From Parapristionchus giblindavisi (lineage: Eukaryota > Nematoda > Chromadorea > Rhabditida > Diplogasteridae), in contig CALSFV010000038.1 in the NCBI GenBank assembly GCA_943737045.1, forward strand, positions 558,001 through 622,000: a stretch of 64,000 bases of DNA, in the 5' to 3' direction. Below the pieces are notes generated by a model. It saw nothing but the letters and a program-made list of their open reading frames with translations. It made no database searches and was not told the DNA's origin. Positions 54,526 through 64,000 of this stretch are shown here, piece by piece. Positions within the stretch are counted from its first letter, which is position 1. Every line of letters starts with the position of its first letter. The position numbers were made by a program, and so were the translations under genes.

Positions 54526-56506
54526 GTCCCTAGAACGAGTCCCTAGAAGTCCCTAGAACCCGAAGCCTCCTCAAGGACCGAGCAAGAATCATACAAGATC
54601 CAAAGTCCTCCCCCATCGAAAAGGCCACGATCAACAAGCTCTGTCGAATCGCCACCACGGAATCTCTCAGAAGATACAAGGACACCAAACTGGTCGACGC
54701 AGCGGAGAAGCACGCGAGCATTCGGCGATGCAGGCGAGACATGGCGGACACGAGATCTGTGATGACAGTTCTTCGTGACCCCAGCGGAGTCCCCAGAACA
54801 TCCCGAGAAGAGATCGAGAAGATCACCAAAGACTTCTACACTGAGCTTTACAAGTCCAACACGCCAGTCCCCCGTACTCCAACCCCGACCCAAGAGCCAA
54901 TGCCTCCAATCCTCCCGCAAGAAATCCGCCACGCCATCGGCTCACTAAAGTCGAAGACAGCTTCTGGCCCGGATAAGATCACGAGCGACCTCCTCAAGGC
55001 TGGCGGCCACCACCTCCACGCGCTCCTCGCCAGAAAATTCAACCGATACCTCGCCGAAGAAGAGATTCCCAATCAGTGGAGGACCTCCCGGACCGTCCTT
55101 ATCTTCAAAAAGGGAGACTGCGCCGACATAAAGAACTATCGACCCATCACACTGCTGTCCCAGATCTACAAGATATTCACGAAGGTCGTCCTCAACCGAC
55201 TAGAGCGCACGCTCGACGAGTACCAGCCAGTGGAGCAGGCAGGATTCAGGAGGAATTACGGATGTATGGACCACATACACACGGCGACCCAGATCATCGA
55301 GAGATGCAAGGAATACAAAGTCCCACTGATCCTCGTCTTCGTCGACTACACGAAAGCGTTCGACTCTGTTGAACTTAACGGAGTGTACAACTCACTGGTC
55401 GAAGCCGGAGTCCAGCACGGATACATTAAAGAGAGCGTAACCTCACTCAATGGTCTCTTCGACGCGCAATGCTCTCTCGTTGTTAGAGAACAGAGAAATA
55501 GTGTGCGCAATGAAGAGGCCATTGAGAGATGTAACGCTCCCTTTAACATCCTGGAGAAATGCAACACTAACACCACCTTCACTATCCGACTCTTCCACAG
55601 AGACATCGAGATCCCAATCGGTAAAGGAGTACGACAAGGAGAGACCATCTCGCCGAAACTCTTCTCGACGGCACTGGAACACGCGATGAGGAACCTGGAC
55701 TGGGAGAAGAAAGGAATATCAATCGACGGCAAGCGACTATCCAACCTTCGATTCGCAGACGACATCCTCCTACTCAGCCACACAACATCCGAGATGCAGG
55801 AAATGCTAACCGCGCTCGACCAAGCCGGACAGAAGATCGGTCTCAGCATCAACCGATCGAAGACCGAAGTCATGCGAAACGCCTTCGCCATCTCCGATCC
55901 AATCTCCCTACAAGGAACGGACCTCAAGGAGACTGACAGCTACATCTATCTCGGACGCAGACTCGCAATGGATCTCGACCTCAACCCGAACTCGCAAGGA
56001 GAAGAAGCGCAGCATGGGCCGCATTCGGATCCATCAAAGACGCGGCGAGACTGGTGAAGGATAGAGAACTGCGTGCGCACCTCTTCAACTCGACAGTCCT
56101 CCCTGCCCTCTGCTACGGAGCCGAAACTTGGGCCGACAACAAAGGAACGACGACCGCCCTCACGAGAGCTCAGCGTGCCATCGAGAGATCACTGCTCGGA
56201 CACAGCAGAAGGAGCCAATGGGAGCAAGGACTCCGGAGCAACGATATGAGGAGAGAATCCGGGATTCGCGACGCTGTCGAATACGCGAAGGGAGCGAAAC
56301 ATCGATGGGCAGGACACGTGATGAGGAGGAATGACGATCGATGGACGACTAGGGTCACGGCATGGTACCCAAGAGACGTGAAAAGGACACTCGGCCGCCC
56401 AGCCACCCGCTGGAGCGACCACTTCAAACGCCTCGATATTCCTCATCGACACTGGTCAACTACCGCTCAAGACCGCACACTTTGGAAGACGTGTGTCCAG
56501 CGCTAA
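54526..56506 (+). pseudogene. RTE-B reverse transcriptase and C-terminal region
   Basis: The frame is open to 56057 and contains GPDKITSDLL, LIFKKGDCADIKNYRPI, QAGFRRNYGCMDHIHT, FVDYTKAFDSVE, GVRQGETISPKLF and LRFADDILLL. A TTAA-bounded insertion (55430-55546) adds 39 codons in frame between motifs A and B. A frameshift near 55989 puts the C-terminal part (VLPALCYGAETW, HRWAGHVMRRNDDRW, GRPATRWSDHF) in another frame to 56506. The 3' tail has a GGGCTTCGCCC hairpin and TAAGTA repeats (56507-56550). Confidence 0.9.
55430..55546. mobile_element. 113-bp TTAA MITE inserted in frame in RTE-B RT
   Basis: TTAA at 55426-55429 and 55543-55546. The ends are AAAGAGAGCGTAACC and mirror GTAACGCTCCCTTT, and the interior is foldback (GGTCTCTTCGACGCGCAATG pairs with the right arm). 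The net addition is 117 bp, a multiple of three, without stops. Confidence 0.85.
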
Positions 56507-56608
56507 GGGCTTCGCCCTCAGCCGACTACTGGACGTCTAAGTATCTAAGTAAGTACGAAAACTATGTACATTCTGCATTGTGTCATGTGCTGGGTCACAC
56601 CATATTAA

Positions 56609-57502
56609 CAAGGGAAGCACCAGTTGCGACGGAAACGATTCTGAAAGCGATCCATATGGGTCGTTAGGGTTGAGGGGGAGACCGCCAAAACTGTTTTCAA
56701 AACTGTTCTGGTAATCGATATTTTCAATCAATATTTTTCAAAATATGCGCCGCTAAAATACCATAACTCTGTGTTCAATGAAGCTGCAGATTCCAAACTT
56801 GGCAGAGATAATAGCCCACGAGTTTTCCAAAACATGGTAGAGAATGAGCCCGATCGGTTGAATTTTGAGCAATTTTGAACATACACGATTTTCGCAGAAA
56901 GTCTAAAAAAGTAAAATGATTTGCTGTGGGACTAAAAGAGCATCCATAGCTATTCTATTATTGGGATCATCTTTTGTCTTCATGATAATTGTCGTGGCAA
57001 AGTCTAAGCCTAATCGGATAAATTCAGACAATTTCGAAAAAAAGCGTGAAACTGGTTTCTACCATCTTTCTTCAATTATAACTTTTCCCGAAAAACACGA
57101 AATTTCATGAAACTCGTGTATATTGTCGTCTACTATATATAGAAGACATCTGGCCTTTAAATTGAATCGAAATTAACCTGAGAAGGTACTGCCTGTACCT
57201 CTCAAAATAAGAAAAAATAAATTTTGAAAATTTCCCAGAATTCAACTGATCGGGCTCATACTAGACCTGGTTTTGTATTACTCATGGGGTATCGTCTCTG
57301 CCAAGTTTGAAACCTACAGCTTCATTGAACACATAGTAATGGCATTTTATCCGCTCATGCGTTGAAAATATTGATTGAAAATATCGATTACCAGAACAGT
57401 TTGGCAACTTTTGAAAACAGTTTTGGCGGTCTCCCCCTCAACTCTAACGACCCATATGGGTCGCTTTCAGAATCGTTTCCGTCGCAACTGGTGCTTCCCT
57501 TG
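56609..57502. mobile_element. Palindromic CAAGGGAAGC element, diverged copy (H3)
   Basis: Flanked by TAA at 56606-56608 and 57503-57505; ends CAAGGGAAGCACCAGTTGCG and mirror. About 100 bp downstream of the RTE-B stop. More diverged from H1/H2 than they are from each other. Confidence 0.75.
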
Positions 57503-57505
57503 TAA

Positions 57506-57968
57506 GTATAAATTCGAATTATTTATTATTTCTCGCAGCTTAATGTTTTTTTCGTAATGTAGAAATATTGTGCAGATGATCTTTAGACAACGTGACATTT
57601 TCTTCATCAACTAAATGCTTTATTTTCACATAAATCACAGTATAGCGAAACCGGAGAATTTATGCTGCAAATGTGCGGCATCCGATGCATCATAGTACAT
57701 TAATGTGCTACAGAAATGCTACTAAAAAGGTAAAAAGCCACGAAAAAGCTAAGAAAAGCCAAGAAAAATGCATGCAAAATGCCTGCGCAGGCATTTTTTC
57801 GACATCTGAAATGCATTCGAGTTAGCTGCAAAATGCATTTTTGTTAGCTGCAAAATGCATTCGACTGTGTGCCTGAGTTGTATTAGGAGGAAGCCTAGTG
57901 TTTGGAGCATGCAGTGATGTATAAATCGTAATGAATACATTTCAAAATTTGGGGAAAATTCGATCGTT
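57506..57968. other. No gene; short ATGCATT-type repeats
   Basis: Contains a small series of GCTGCAAAATGCATT repeats (57770-57865) and otherwise AT-rich spacer. Confidence 0.5.
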
Positions 57969-59653
57969 CAGTACTGGCCAAAAGGTTATGGACTTTTGGT
58001 ATTTTCGCCATAACTTTTTTCAAACTCAACCGATCGAGTCCAGGTTTTCAGGGATTATTTTGAGAGTGTTTTTATGTTTCTTAAACAAAAACCACCCCGG
58101 TTGAGCCTTTCACAGCGTTCTCATGACTTTCAAAGCAAGAACGACCGCTCAACATACAAACTCTCTCGAATACAATGGTCTCTCCTTTGTCTTGATTTGG
58201 AAGAAAAATGGCTTGGACCAGAATACTGTGCTTTCCGGAGAATTTTATTTTAAAATTTTATCAAAAGTCACAAAAATGAGATTTTCGTTTTCTTCAATTT
58301 CTTCGATTTTTTCCACTTATTTTGCCACCAATGTGTGTTATATCGTTTTAAAAGCATGACACGGATGCTCGGGAGCAAGAATCTATCTACCGATATCCAA
58401 GCGAGAATCCATTCGTCGTGGATGTCAGATGGGACTGTCGGAGGCGCCCTGTCACAGCAGTTCCGAGTGTCTGTTTCGACTATCCTGAAGGTCACCAAAA
58501 CTTCAATCCTAGTTCAAACAATGAAGAAGGTTAATGTACGACCTTGCAATGATCACGACATCTGATCGTCTAATTGCCTGCATCTAGAAGGAGAAACTGA
58601 GACTCACTACAATGGACTTCAAGCGAGCAATAGCTAAGTTTCGCTAATTTGAGATGCCTAAAGCTTCTAAACTTGCCTGAAAAGATGTTTCAGGTGTATG
58701 TGGACAATGTACAGCATCGTTTTCGTGGGTCTGTTCTGTTCGCCCTGTCAACAAACCGCTGATCTCCGAAAAGAATCACAAAGCAAGTATCACATGGGCA
58801 AAAGAGCACTTGCATTGGAGCCTCTAACAATAGAAATAGGTCTTATTCTCATACGAAAACAAGTTCCTGATGATTCGTACGGTGGAAATAAATCATGTTC
58901 GTCGTCCACTTGGCGCTGGATAGGATGTGAAGTACCAGCTGAACACCGTGAGGCATGGGGGAGGATCCTTGATGTTGTGGGGTTGTTTCTCTGAAGATGG
59001 GGTTGGACCCCCGGTTCATGTGAAGAGAATTATGAAGAAGGAAATATTCTAGAGACACATTTCCTTCCTTCAAACATGGTTTCAGACACGTTTAGAATCT
59101 TTAGGCATCTCAAATTAGCGAAACCCGCTAGTGCTCGCTTGAAGTCCATTGTAGTTAGCCTCAGTTTCTCCTTCTAGATGCAGGTAATTAGACGATCAGA
59201 TGTCGTGATCATTGCAAGGTCGTACATTAACCTTCTTCATTGTTTGAACTCGGAGTGAAGTTTTTGTGACCTTCATGATAGTCGAAACAGACACTCGGAA
59301 TTTCTGTGACAGTGTGCCTCCAACAGTCCCATCTGACATCCACGACGAATGGATTCTCGCTCGGATATCGGTAGATTCTTGCTCCCGAGATTCCGTGCCA
59401 TGCTTTTAAAACGATATAACACACATTGGTGGCAAAATAAGTGGAAAAAATCGAAGAAAACGAAAATCTCATTTTTGTGACTTTTGATAAAATTAAAATA
59501 AAATTCACCGGAAAGGCTCAACCGGGGTGGTTTTTGTTTAAGAAACATAAAAACACTCTCAAAATAATCCCTGAAAACCTGGACTCGATCGGTTGAGTTT
59601 GAAAAAAGTTATGGCGAAAAAACCAAAAGTCCATAACCTTTTGGCCAGTACTG
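57969..59653. mobile_element. Inverted-duplicated Tc1-like transposon
   Basis: Both ends read CAGTACTGGCCAAAAGGTTA and mirror; TA follows the right end. The two arms (57969-58680 and about 59085-59653) are inverted copies. Each encodes an N-terminal helix-turn-helix-like region with LSTDIQARIHSS and VSVSTILKVTKTS. The single-copy centre (58690-59080, plus strand) encodes ITWAKEHLHWS, KYQLNTVRHGGGS and LMLWGCFSEDGVGP, typical of Tc1-family DDE transposases, with stops and frameshifts. The right arm lacks about 126 bp (58113-58238). Confidence 0.8.
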
Positions 59654-59959
59654 TATGTAACAAACTTTGGTGGAAAAGGTAGCTGCAAGCGTGCGGCTTT
59701 CGATACACGGCACTACTTCAGTACAAGGGCCCGGACAAGTCCAAAAAAGATATGAAAAATGAAATAAACACAAAGGAAAGGACGTTTATATTAGACATTT
59801 ATACCATTATTTTGGGATGGTACCCTATTCTGTATCGCACCTCAAATGGTAGTATTATGAGGAATCATAGTGTCTGGTGGGTCGAATAATGTATCTATTA
59901 TAGTATTTATTTGAACCAAAGACACTGTTGATTCTTTCTCTTTTAATTATACACAATGA
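59654..59959. other. No gene seen
   Basis: AT-rich spacer between the Tc1-like element and the purine-rich tract. Confidence 0.4.
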
Positions 59960-61660
59960 ATCAAGAGATGGGAAGAGGAAATTAAGGAAAGGGAAAGAAT
60001 GGGAGGAGAGGTAGAAGGAGAGGGAGAGGGAGAGGGAGAAAGGGGTAAGCATAAGCTGATATATTATATTCAATATAAATATAAATAGTCATCTTCAATA
60101 TGACATGTGTTCATTATCTTTTCATCCATTGACATTCTCATCTCAATCTCCTCTACTTCTTCTTCTTCCTCTTCTTTCTCTATCTCTATCTCTCTTCATT
60201 CTCTTCCCTCTCTCATCTCGTTATCGAACTCGTGTTTTCAGGCCTTGCTGTTCAACTGAAGAGAAGACTTCACTCAGTGGCACCAAACTCTCTCTCCCTC
60301 TCCATCTCCTTCCCCCCTCTCTCCTTCCTCTCCCTCTCCCTCTCTCTCCACTCCTCCTCTCCCTCTCCATCTAAAATCTCAAGACTATTGTGTTCACTTC
60401 CACTATATTGTTCCTCAATACATTCAAATCGATAATTCTCTCAATATATTCTTTATTCTATCTACAATTCACGATCATTCTTTCTTTCTCTTTCTATCTG
60501 CCCTCTCCTTCTCCATCATCTCCCTCTCCCTCTTTCTCCCCTCTCCCTCTCCTCCTCCATCATCTCCCTCTCCTCCCTCCCTCTCCTCCCTCTCCCTCTC
60601 CCTCTCCTCCCTCCCTCTCCCTCTCCTCCCTCTCTCTCCCTCATCCGTCATCTCTTCTAATTCATCTATCAACTTTGCCTACTATTCCTCGACTTTAGGA
60701 CATATTTCCCTATTTGACTAGTTAGATACCATAGAGGGAGAGATCCAAGAGGGAGAGGGAGAGATCCAAGAGGGAGAGGGAGAGATCCAAGAGGGAGAGA
60801 TCCAAGAGGGAGTGGGAATGAATATCTCTAAAATGGACCCATCTTCTTCTTCTTCTTCCAGTCAATTTTCGTTCATCTTCTTCTGCATTCAATAACGCTT
60901 CTTCTTCTTCTTTTGAACATCTCTTCTTACATAATCTAATATACCCTCTATACTATTCTTGGCCACCCGGATTCTCCCGTCTTCTTCTCCTTCCTCTCTC
61001 GCCCTCCCTCTATGTCGTATCTCCTCCTTCTCCCCTCCCCTCCCCTCTTCTCCTTCCCCCTCCTTCATCCACCCTCTTCTTCTTGTATTTCATCCCCTCA
61101 CTCCATACTGTTTTTGAATGAAGAACAAGGATGGAAACCCAGTCCTTTTCCTTCTCTTTTCTCGATCCATCTATTCACATTCTTCTTCCTCTACAATCCA
61201 TCTGTTCCATTCCCTCTCCCTCTCCCCTTCCTCTCCTCCTCTCCCTCTCCCCTCTCTCCCTCTCCCCTCCCTCCCTCTCCCCCTCCCTCTCCCCTCCCCT
61301 CCTTCAACTCTTTACTACTACAACCGCAGTCTTATTGTTTATCTGAGCTTAGTTAGACAGAGAGGAAGAGCATCTTCTTCTTCTTCTTTCACTTTATGCA
61401 TAGTCCCTTTGACTTTCCTCCACCATTCTGTCACTATCCCCCCCTTCAATTCCCTCTTCTCCCTCTTCATTCATCCATTCCTGACATGTCTTCCGCTCTC
61501 TCTATTAATAGTCTCCCTCGCCCTCTCTCCCTCTCCCCCTCTCCCTCTCTCCATCTACTTCTGATTCCCTCCCTCTCCCTCTCCCTCTCTCTCCCCTCCC
61601 TCTCCTTCTCATTCTCCCTCTCTTCCTCAGCCTCTCCCTCTCTATCATTAATCTAATATG
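59960..61660. repeat. Polypurine/polypyrimidine tract with strand switches
   Basis: Purine-rich 59960-60045, pyrimidine-rich 60125-60660, purine-rich 60724-60830 (with a repeated GAGGGAGAGATCCAA unit), pyrimidine-rich 60840-61660 (CCCTCTCCCTCTC runs and TTC repeats). Ser/Pro/Leu-rich frames here only translate the CT repeats. Confidence 0.9.
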
Positions 61661-61667
61661 ATTCAGA

Positions 61668-64000
61668 ATGGCTCCGCCATCAGGTTCATTATGCGGATTC
61701 TTCTCAGAATGTGAAGAGGCTTCGTGTTGTGAATCATATAAGTTCAGACTATCACTATTGGCACTTTCTGGTTAGTTTCATGATCTTTGTTATACCTATA
61801 TTTATTTATTTTTGATGTCGTTTTTGTTTATTGAAAAAGTACTCCGAAATGTTCACTGTGACAAAGTGTTAGTTTTGTCACCTTGGAAAAAGTACTGTAA
61901 ATATTACATATCTCAGTTCCCTCACTATCTAGAGACTTGAAGCTTTTTTTGGTTGAAAACAACGAAAACTGTTGATAAATGAAATTCAAGTCTCTAGCTT
62001 TACTAAGAACGGAGCTTTTTTAAACATTTTTTTTCGGAAAACTCGAAAATAAATGTGAAAGCAAATATCTCCGTTCTTAGTATAGATAAAAGCTGAAAAT
62101 TCGTTTATAACCCAACACAACAAGTTTCAACTCTATAGATTATCAGAGATATTTGATTGTACAGTACTTTTTCCAGGAGGGGTATTTTCCGGTAAACTAA
62201 AACCACATTATTCTCATGTCAGCTATGTAATAATATAGATTCAAAAATACATAAATGAGGGTATCTGAATATACAAGAATGTCATCTGTCGTTCCCTTTC
62301 GTCCTTTTTTTGCAAGCAACTCTTCGTGTGACAAATAATAAGAAAAATAGAAATATGCATGATTATCATAGGAAAATAGTCATGAATGAAAGATAGTAAA
62401 GTATTCAAAAGCATAAGTGGTTTGTCCATCTATAATTCAATATAAATAGATATTTGGATGAATTGAATAATTGATTCTATTGATTCAAGGTCTGATCTTC
62501 TTAGCAGCTGTTATTGTGGGAGCTGTATGGCTTATTTTTGAATTCAGACCAGCATACAGGTATCATCTCATATTTATATTCTTACAATATTTATATTATT
62601 AGTTTATTTATTTTAAAGATTTATGAAAATGTTTTTTCTAACTCGCTGTTTCAATTTGAGACGTAGCGAATTTTACGTTTTTTTTCGCTGTTATTAATCG
62701 AACTTTTTCTGTGAATAAAATGAAAAATATCACATTAGAAACTATTTTATAACGATAACAATGCAAAATAAAACCAATGGAGTGAAAATCAGTTGCAAAA
62801 ATGATTTGATAATCGCCAATGTGTTATTAGTTGATCTAAGTTCATTGTGTTGTTTTCCTTTCAGTTGTTGTTCTAACAAATGCATACAATCCGTCTATCC
62901 CTTATGCTTTCATATCAAAATAGGCAACGCTTTATCCACTCTACTAACCTCTCTCTCTGTCCCTCTATCTCTATCCTCTCTCTATTCCTCTATCTCTATC
63001 CTGTCTATCTCTCTCTTCTTCTTCTTCTTCCCTTCTTCAGTAGGGACCTATCCAGTATAGAAGTATTAGTTTTATATAAATATATAGAGAAGTTATATTG
63101 ATAAAGGAAGAACTATTTTAATAATCTAAATTGTTTACAGAAATCGTCTACGTAGGACTGACAGTGAACAGGAGAGAATAGAAATGAAGAGTTTTGAAGA
63201 AACAAGATATCTAAGAAGATATTCTGAATTAAAGTTAGTTTAGTATTTTAATAGCTCATAACACTTTAATAGATCAATATTACGTAAAGTCTCTCAGAGA
63301 CTCTGGTTTTTTTCTCCCAGTGGGGCCCCAGCAAAAGTGGGCGTGGTTTTGCTCCCCCACTGGTTTCCCAGGACAAGAGAGTGCTCTAAAGATGACAGAT
63401 TGGGCGAATTTCTTCCCACTGGCCCCCCAGTAAATCTCCCACTGGTCCCCCAGACAAAACCATGCGACCACGAGTATGAAACTGCGCGCTCGTCATACAT
63501 TTGACAAAGTGTGCTATTCAATGGACGCGCTGCGGCTCTTGGCATGAGCGTTGCGTTCGGCGTCTTTTAATTTTTTTCTTATTTATATGTTATTTTACCA
63601 ATTCTATGAAATAAGTATAATTTCATTTAAGTTCAATAGGGCAATGTGCCGACGCGTAGTCGAGATCAACGGATGATGAACCGGAGAAAGGTATATTTTT
63701 CTATTTAACTATTCCTCAATTAATTTTATTTGTTTATAAAAGTATGGAAAACCTGAAAAGAAAAGCCTTCCTACATCATCATTCATGTCAACTTATTACT
63801 CTCTTTCTACTTATTACGGTTATGGCTACGAGCCTGAAGATTTGACGATTTGGGGTATTTTTAAAGTTGTAACAACACTTGGAGGACTGAATGTTCAAAT
63901 ATATTGCGCCAATGGGTTTGCATTGTCACTTATTTACTAAATTGTTTTATAGAAATATTAACTACTTTGTAGTTTTCCAAAGTTCTGCGTATTTTACTCT
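61668..64000 (+). CDS. Unrecognised single-pass membrane protein gene, runs off the window
   Basis: Exons: 61668-61770, 62490-62559, 63141-63237, 63640-63690, 63743-63915 and 63953 onward. The ATG follows ATTCAG, suggesting trans-splicing. Exons 1-3 join in phase: a Cys-containing N-terminus (SECEEASCCES), a transmembrane segment LIFLAAVIVGAVWLIF (residues about 37-52), then a basic cytoplasmic-type region (RNRLRRTDSEQERIEMKSFE). If exon 3 reads through, it stops at 63241-63243 to give 91 residues. Using a GTTTAG donor at 63238 it continues in phase into exons 4-6 with STYYGYGYEPEDLTIWG and GGLNVQIYCANG. The 37-bp last intron is short. Family unknown. The exon 3-4 link is the weakest point, and exons 4-6 could be a second gene. 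Confidence 0.55.
63280..63475. repeat. CCCACTGG...CCCCAG motif cluster in an intron
   Basis: The motif CCCACTGGNNNCCCAG occurs at about 63357, 63416 and 63439 on the plus strand and once in the other orientation at 63314 (CCAGTGGGGCCCC). It is unusually GC-rich for this intron and may be a small mobile-element relic. Confidence 0.5.

Noticed and set aside
60105..61656. Ser/Pro/Leu-rich long open frames
   Set aside because: They translate CT-rich repeat sequence and exist in several frames at once.

Overview
The window looks like nematode nuclear DNA, most likely a rhabditid close to Caenorhabditis. It is AT-rich. The two genes I could splice best have short introns with TTTCAG-type acceptors, and both start codons sit directly behind a consensus acceptor, as in spliced-leader trans-splicing. 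The repeats are RTE-type non-LTR retrotransposons, Tc1/mariner relics and many palindromic or foldback elements. There is nothing bacterial here: no operon structure, no Shine-Dalgarno pattern and no CRISPR.

Layout. 1-8.2 kb: TTAA-flanked miniature elements, a 2.6-kb TTAA palindrome carrying a nested RTE tail with a 10-bp target duplication, then a minus-strand RTE relic broken by three other insertions. 8.2-24 kb: almost only palindromic repeats. It also holds a block at 12.16-12.6 kb with a TATA box and a series of small hairpins sharing a GAT loop, and a possible small secreted-peptide gene at 19 kb. 24.3-28.4 kb: a nearly complete RTE copy (RTE-A) with a GC-rich foldback element in its endonuclease and a palindromic element in its 3' tail. 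29.6-34.7 kb: the best host gene, a minus-strand leucine-rich-repeat protein of the ZYG-11/ZER-1 type with eight phase-consistent exons and mobile elements in its introns. 35.8-40.3 kb: a tandem array of about 1.4-kb units with mariner pieces; one unit preserves the empty TTAA site of an element present in the next two. 40.4-48 kb: a GA tract, a second ZYG-11-like fragment, a mariner relic and two 2-kb TTAA palindromes, one inside a larger inverted/direct duplication. 48-53.6 kb: AT-rich, relatively repeat-poor DNA with a CR1-like relic and 3' exons of a minus-strand membrane protein. 53.6-59.7 kb: a second RTE (RTE-B) with an in-frame miniature insertion in its reverse transcriptase, another palindromic element and an inverted-duplicated Tc1-like element. 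60-61.66 kb: a long polypurine/polypyrimidine tract. 61.67-64 kb: a plus-strand multi-exon membrane-protein gene that runs off the right edge.

The genes do not form a pathway. The most unusual features are (1) a tRNA-like Pol III module with A and B boxes about 41-44 bp apart inside several otherwise different TTAA elements, (2) the GAT-loop hairpin series at 12.23-12.47 kb, and (3) the 295-bp CpG-rich foldback element found twice, both times inside an RTE element. All calls come from reading the sequence; no database search was run.
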